Of a stretch of 6,302 nucleotides of DNA, positions 4,371-6,302 are shown piece after piece. A program made the position numbers and the translations under genes. This DNA is from Paracoccaceae bacterium (GTDB taxonomy: Bacteria > Pseudomonadota > Alphaproteobacteria > Rhodobacterales > Rhodobacteraceae), in NCBI GenBank assembly GCA_007128995.1, contig SKWJ01000166.1:1-6302 (forward strand), written 5' to 3'. The notes below the pieces were generated by a model, which made no database searches, was not told where the DNA came from, and saw only the letters and a program-made list of their open reading frames with translations. Within the stretch, counting starts at the first letter, position 1, and the number at the start of each line of letters is the position of its first letter.

Positions 4371-6302
4371 ATGCGCAAATTTTTCATGATGGTGCCATCG
4401 TGCAAACGCGGTGCTGCGCGCCGCTTGCGTGACTTTTCGGTCGCGGTTTTTTGTTTGTTCGCAACGCTGAGCGTCATGATGAGCGCGCCTGCCTTAGCGC
4501 AGACATTCCGTTTCAACAGCATTGAGATTGAAGGAAATATCCGCGTCGATGATTCGACATTGTTCGGGCTTGCGGGCTTTGGCAGGGGCGAAACCGTCTC
4601 AGCCGGTCAGGTGAATGCCGCCTATTCCAATATCGCAGCCTCGGGATTGTTCGAGACGATCGATTTCGAGCCGCGCGGCAATACGCTTGTCATCCGGGTG
4701 CGTGAATTTCCGATCATCGGCATTGTGAATTTCGAAGGAAACCGGCGCGTCAATGATGAAGCCCTGAATACTGTCGTGCAGACACGGGGCGGACGCGTCC
4801 TGTCGCCTTCGCAGGTCGAGGCTGATGTGCGCGCGATTGCCGAGCTCTATGCGCAGCGCGGCCGCAGCGCTGCCGAAATCACCCCCCGCATTCTGCCGCG
4901 TGGCAACAACCGTGTGGATCTCGCTTTCGAGATTCGTGAAGGAAATGTTGTCGAGATCGAGCGCGTGTCCTTTGTCGGCAATCGCGCGTTTTCCAGCTAC
5001 AGGTTGCGTCAGGTACTCAACACCAAGCAGGCTGGCGTTTTTCGCTGGATCGTCCAGCGTGACACCTTTGTCGCCGAGCGCATCGCGTTCGACCGTCAGT
5101 TGCTGACCGATTTCTATCAGTCGCGGGGCTATGTGGATTTCGAAATCCTGTCCGTCAGTTCAGAACTTGCCCGTGAAAGGGATCGGTTTTTCCTGACCTT
5201 CAACATTCGGGAAGGGCTGCAATACAGGTTCGGAAATATCTCGGTTGTCAGCGAGGTAGAGGGGATCAATGCCGCAGAGTATGAGAGTGCATTGCGGTTG
5301 CGCCCGGGAACGATTTTCTCGCCCACGGTGCTGGACCAGAACATCGCGCGTCTTGAGCAGGTTGCCGAACGCTCGGGACTGCGCTTCATTCGGGCAGAGC
5401 CACGGTTCACCCGCAACAACCGTACCCAGACCATCGACGTGGAATTCGCGATTGTGCGCGGCGAGCGCGTTTTTGTCGAGCGGATCGATATTCAGGGCAA
5501 TACGACGACCCTTGATCGAGTGGTGCGCCGTCAGTTCGTTTCGGCCGAAGGTGATCCGTTCAACCCCCGCGAGATCCGCGAGGCGGCAGAACGTATCCGT
5601 GCGCTGGGATATTTCTCGGAGGTTTCTGTTGAGCCGCGTCAAGGCTCTGCGTCCGATCAGGCAATTGTCGATGTCGAGGTGGAAGAAACCACAACCGGGT
5701 CGCTTGGCTTTTCGGTCAGCTATGGCCGGGAGCAGGGCGTCGGGTTCGGGATTTCCTTCGCGGAACAGAATTTCCTTGGCCGTGGCCAGCAACTGCTGGT
5801 GAGCTTCAACACGGTGCGCGGGTCGCGGGACATTTCGTTGCAATTCACGGAACCTGCCCTGCTGGATCGGGATCTCAGCTACTCTCTCGGGGTTGGATAT
5901 CGGGAAACCCGGACTTTCTTTTCGGATTTCGACACGCGCGAGGCTTTCCTGAACAATTCGATCGGCTTCCCAGTGGGTGAATTTGCGCGGCTTCAGCTGC
6001 GGCAGGGGCTTGTTCTTGATCGACTGACGGGTCTTGACACCGAGACAGCATCGCGGCGGCTGGTGGAGGATCAGGAGGCCGGAAGTTCGGTTACCGGTTC
6101 GCTTGGCTACACATATGCGATTGACACCCGAAATGTCGGGATTGACCCAACAAGCGGATGGATCCTGAGTCTGAGTCAGGATCTGGGCGTGGGAAATCAG
6201 AGCCGCAGGTTCATCAAATCCGAAGGCCGGGCAGGCTATGAAATGGCTGTCCTTAATGAGGATGTCACGCTGCGCGCAAACGCCCGCGTCGGCATGTTGC
6301 AC
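4371..6302 (+). CDS. bamA: Outer-membrane assembly factor BamA (5' 644 codons, runs off window)
   Basis: The frame is open from ATG 4371 to the last base without a stop. BamA (Omp85) is the core of the BAM complex, which folds and inserts beta-barrel proteins into the outer membrane. A signal peptide ends at APALA-QTF, giving cleavage after residue 43. Five POTRA domains follow at about 46-113, 114-191, 192-282, 283-365 and 366-440. Their repeated G-N turns are visible as IEGN (53-56), FEGN (121-124), FVGN (201-204) and IQGN (373-376), and four of the five end in a V/I-R-E/G or V-E-E strand. POTRA3 carries QRDTF (229-233) and SRGYVDF (251-257), typical of alphaproteobacteria. The barrel begins near 443 with GSLGFSVSYG, then FLGRGQQL (468-475) and later DTRN (585-588). 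Family members are about 760-800 residues, so some 120-150 are missing, including the VRGF loop and terminal aromatic signal. The frame has no ATG/GTG/TTG between a stop at 4344 and 4371. A modest GGGG (4361-4364) is the only ribosome-site candidate. Confidence 0.96.
   Translation, partial: MRKFFMMVPSCKRGAARRLRDFSVAVFCLFATLSVMMSAPALAQTFRFNSIEIEGNIRVDDSTLFGLAGFGRGETVSAGQVNAAYSNIAASGLFETIDFEPRGNTLVIRVREFPIIGIVNFEGNRRVNDEALNTVVQTRGGRVLSPSQVEADVRAIAELYAQRGRSAAEITPRILPRGNNRVDLAFEIREGNVVEIERVSFVGNRAFSSYRLRQVLNTKQAGVFRWIVQRDTFVAERIAFDRQLLTDFYQSRGYVDFEILSVSSELARERDRFFLTFNIREGLQYRFGNISVVSEVEGINAAEYESALRLRPGTIFSPTVLDQNIARLEQVAERSGLRFIRAEPRFTRNNRTQTIDVEFAIVRGERVFVERIDIQGNTTTLDRVVRRQFVSAEGDPFNPREIREAAERIRALGYFSEVSVEPRQGSASDQAIVDVEVEETTTGSLGFSVSYGREQGVGFGISFAEQNFLGRGQQLLVSFNTVRGSRDISLQFTEPALLDRDLSYSLGVGYRETRTFFSDFDTREAFLNNSIGFPVGEFARLQLRQGLVLDRLTGLDTETASRRLVEDQEAGSSVTGSLGYTYAIDTRNVGIDPTSGWILSLSQDLGVGNQSRRFIKSEGRAGYEMAVLNEDVTLRANARVGMLH

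Noticed and set aside
4416..4437. Twin arginine in the BamA signal (RRLRDF) as a possible Tat signal
   Set aside because: The consensus residues around RR are absent, and BamA proteins are exported unfolded through Sec.
4289..4522. Minus-strand 77-codon frame over the bamA promoter region and signal peptide
   Set aside because: It begins inside the bamA signal-peptide codons, has no clear start signals, and its product has no recognisable features; best explained as a chance frame.

Overview
The window is a stretch of a housekeeping envelope and isoprenoid gene cluster from an alphaproteobacterium, most likely in the order Rhodobacterales (Rhodobacteraceae/Roseobacteraceae). This placement rests on the gene order frr-uppS-cdsA-dxr-rseP-bamA, the moderately high GC content, the near absence of the codons TTA/CTA/TCA, and protein wording that I recognise as typical of the group: the RseP start MDLIGL, the RseP end FNDLTC, and the BamA POTRA3 segment around QRDTF and SRGYVDF. 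I could not run a database search, so the genus is left open.

Layout, all on the + strand. Bases 1-29 are the last codons of a gene ending ENMQV, almost certainly frr (ribosome recycling factor). Then come uppS (54-797), cdsA (794-1594, sharing an ATGA with the uppS stop), dxr (1608-2771) and rseP (2796-4130, TTG start). The gaps are 24, -4, 13 and 24 bases, so this looks like one transcript. A 240-base non-coding gap (4131-4370) follows. It holds a perfect TTGACA element that may belong to a separate bamA promoter. The gene for the outer-membrane assembly factor BamA starts at 4371 and is still open at the window end (644 codons present). Its signal peptide, five POTRA domains and roughly half or more of the barrel are present; the C-terminus lies outside.

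How the genes work together: Dxr commits carbon to the MEP isoprenoid pathway. UppS condenses the resulting isoprenyl diphosphates into undecaprenyl diphosphate, the precursor of the lipid carrier for peptidoglycan and other surface polymers. CdsA makes CDP-diacylglycerol for phospholipids. RseP is the intramembrane protease of envelope-stress signalling, and BamA inserts beta-barrel proteins into the outer membrane. The window is therefore a compact envelope-biogenesis block attached to the end of a translation gene cluster.

I found no mobile element, CRISPR array, tRNA/rRNA, toxin-antitoxin or defence gene, and no sign of a previously undescribed system. The points worth a second look are modest: the candidate bamA promoter region, the TTG start of rseP, an unusually AT-rich patch inside dxr, the long basic signal peptide of BamA, and two very long antisense reading frames that codon bias explains and that could mislead annotation.
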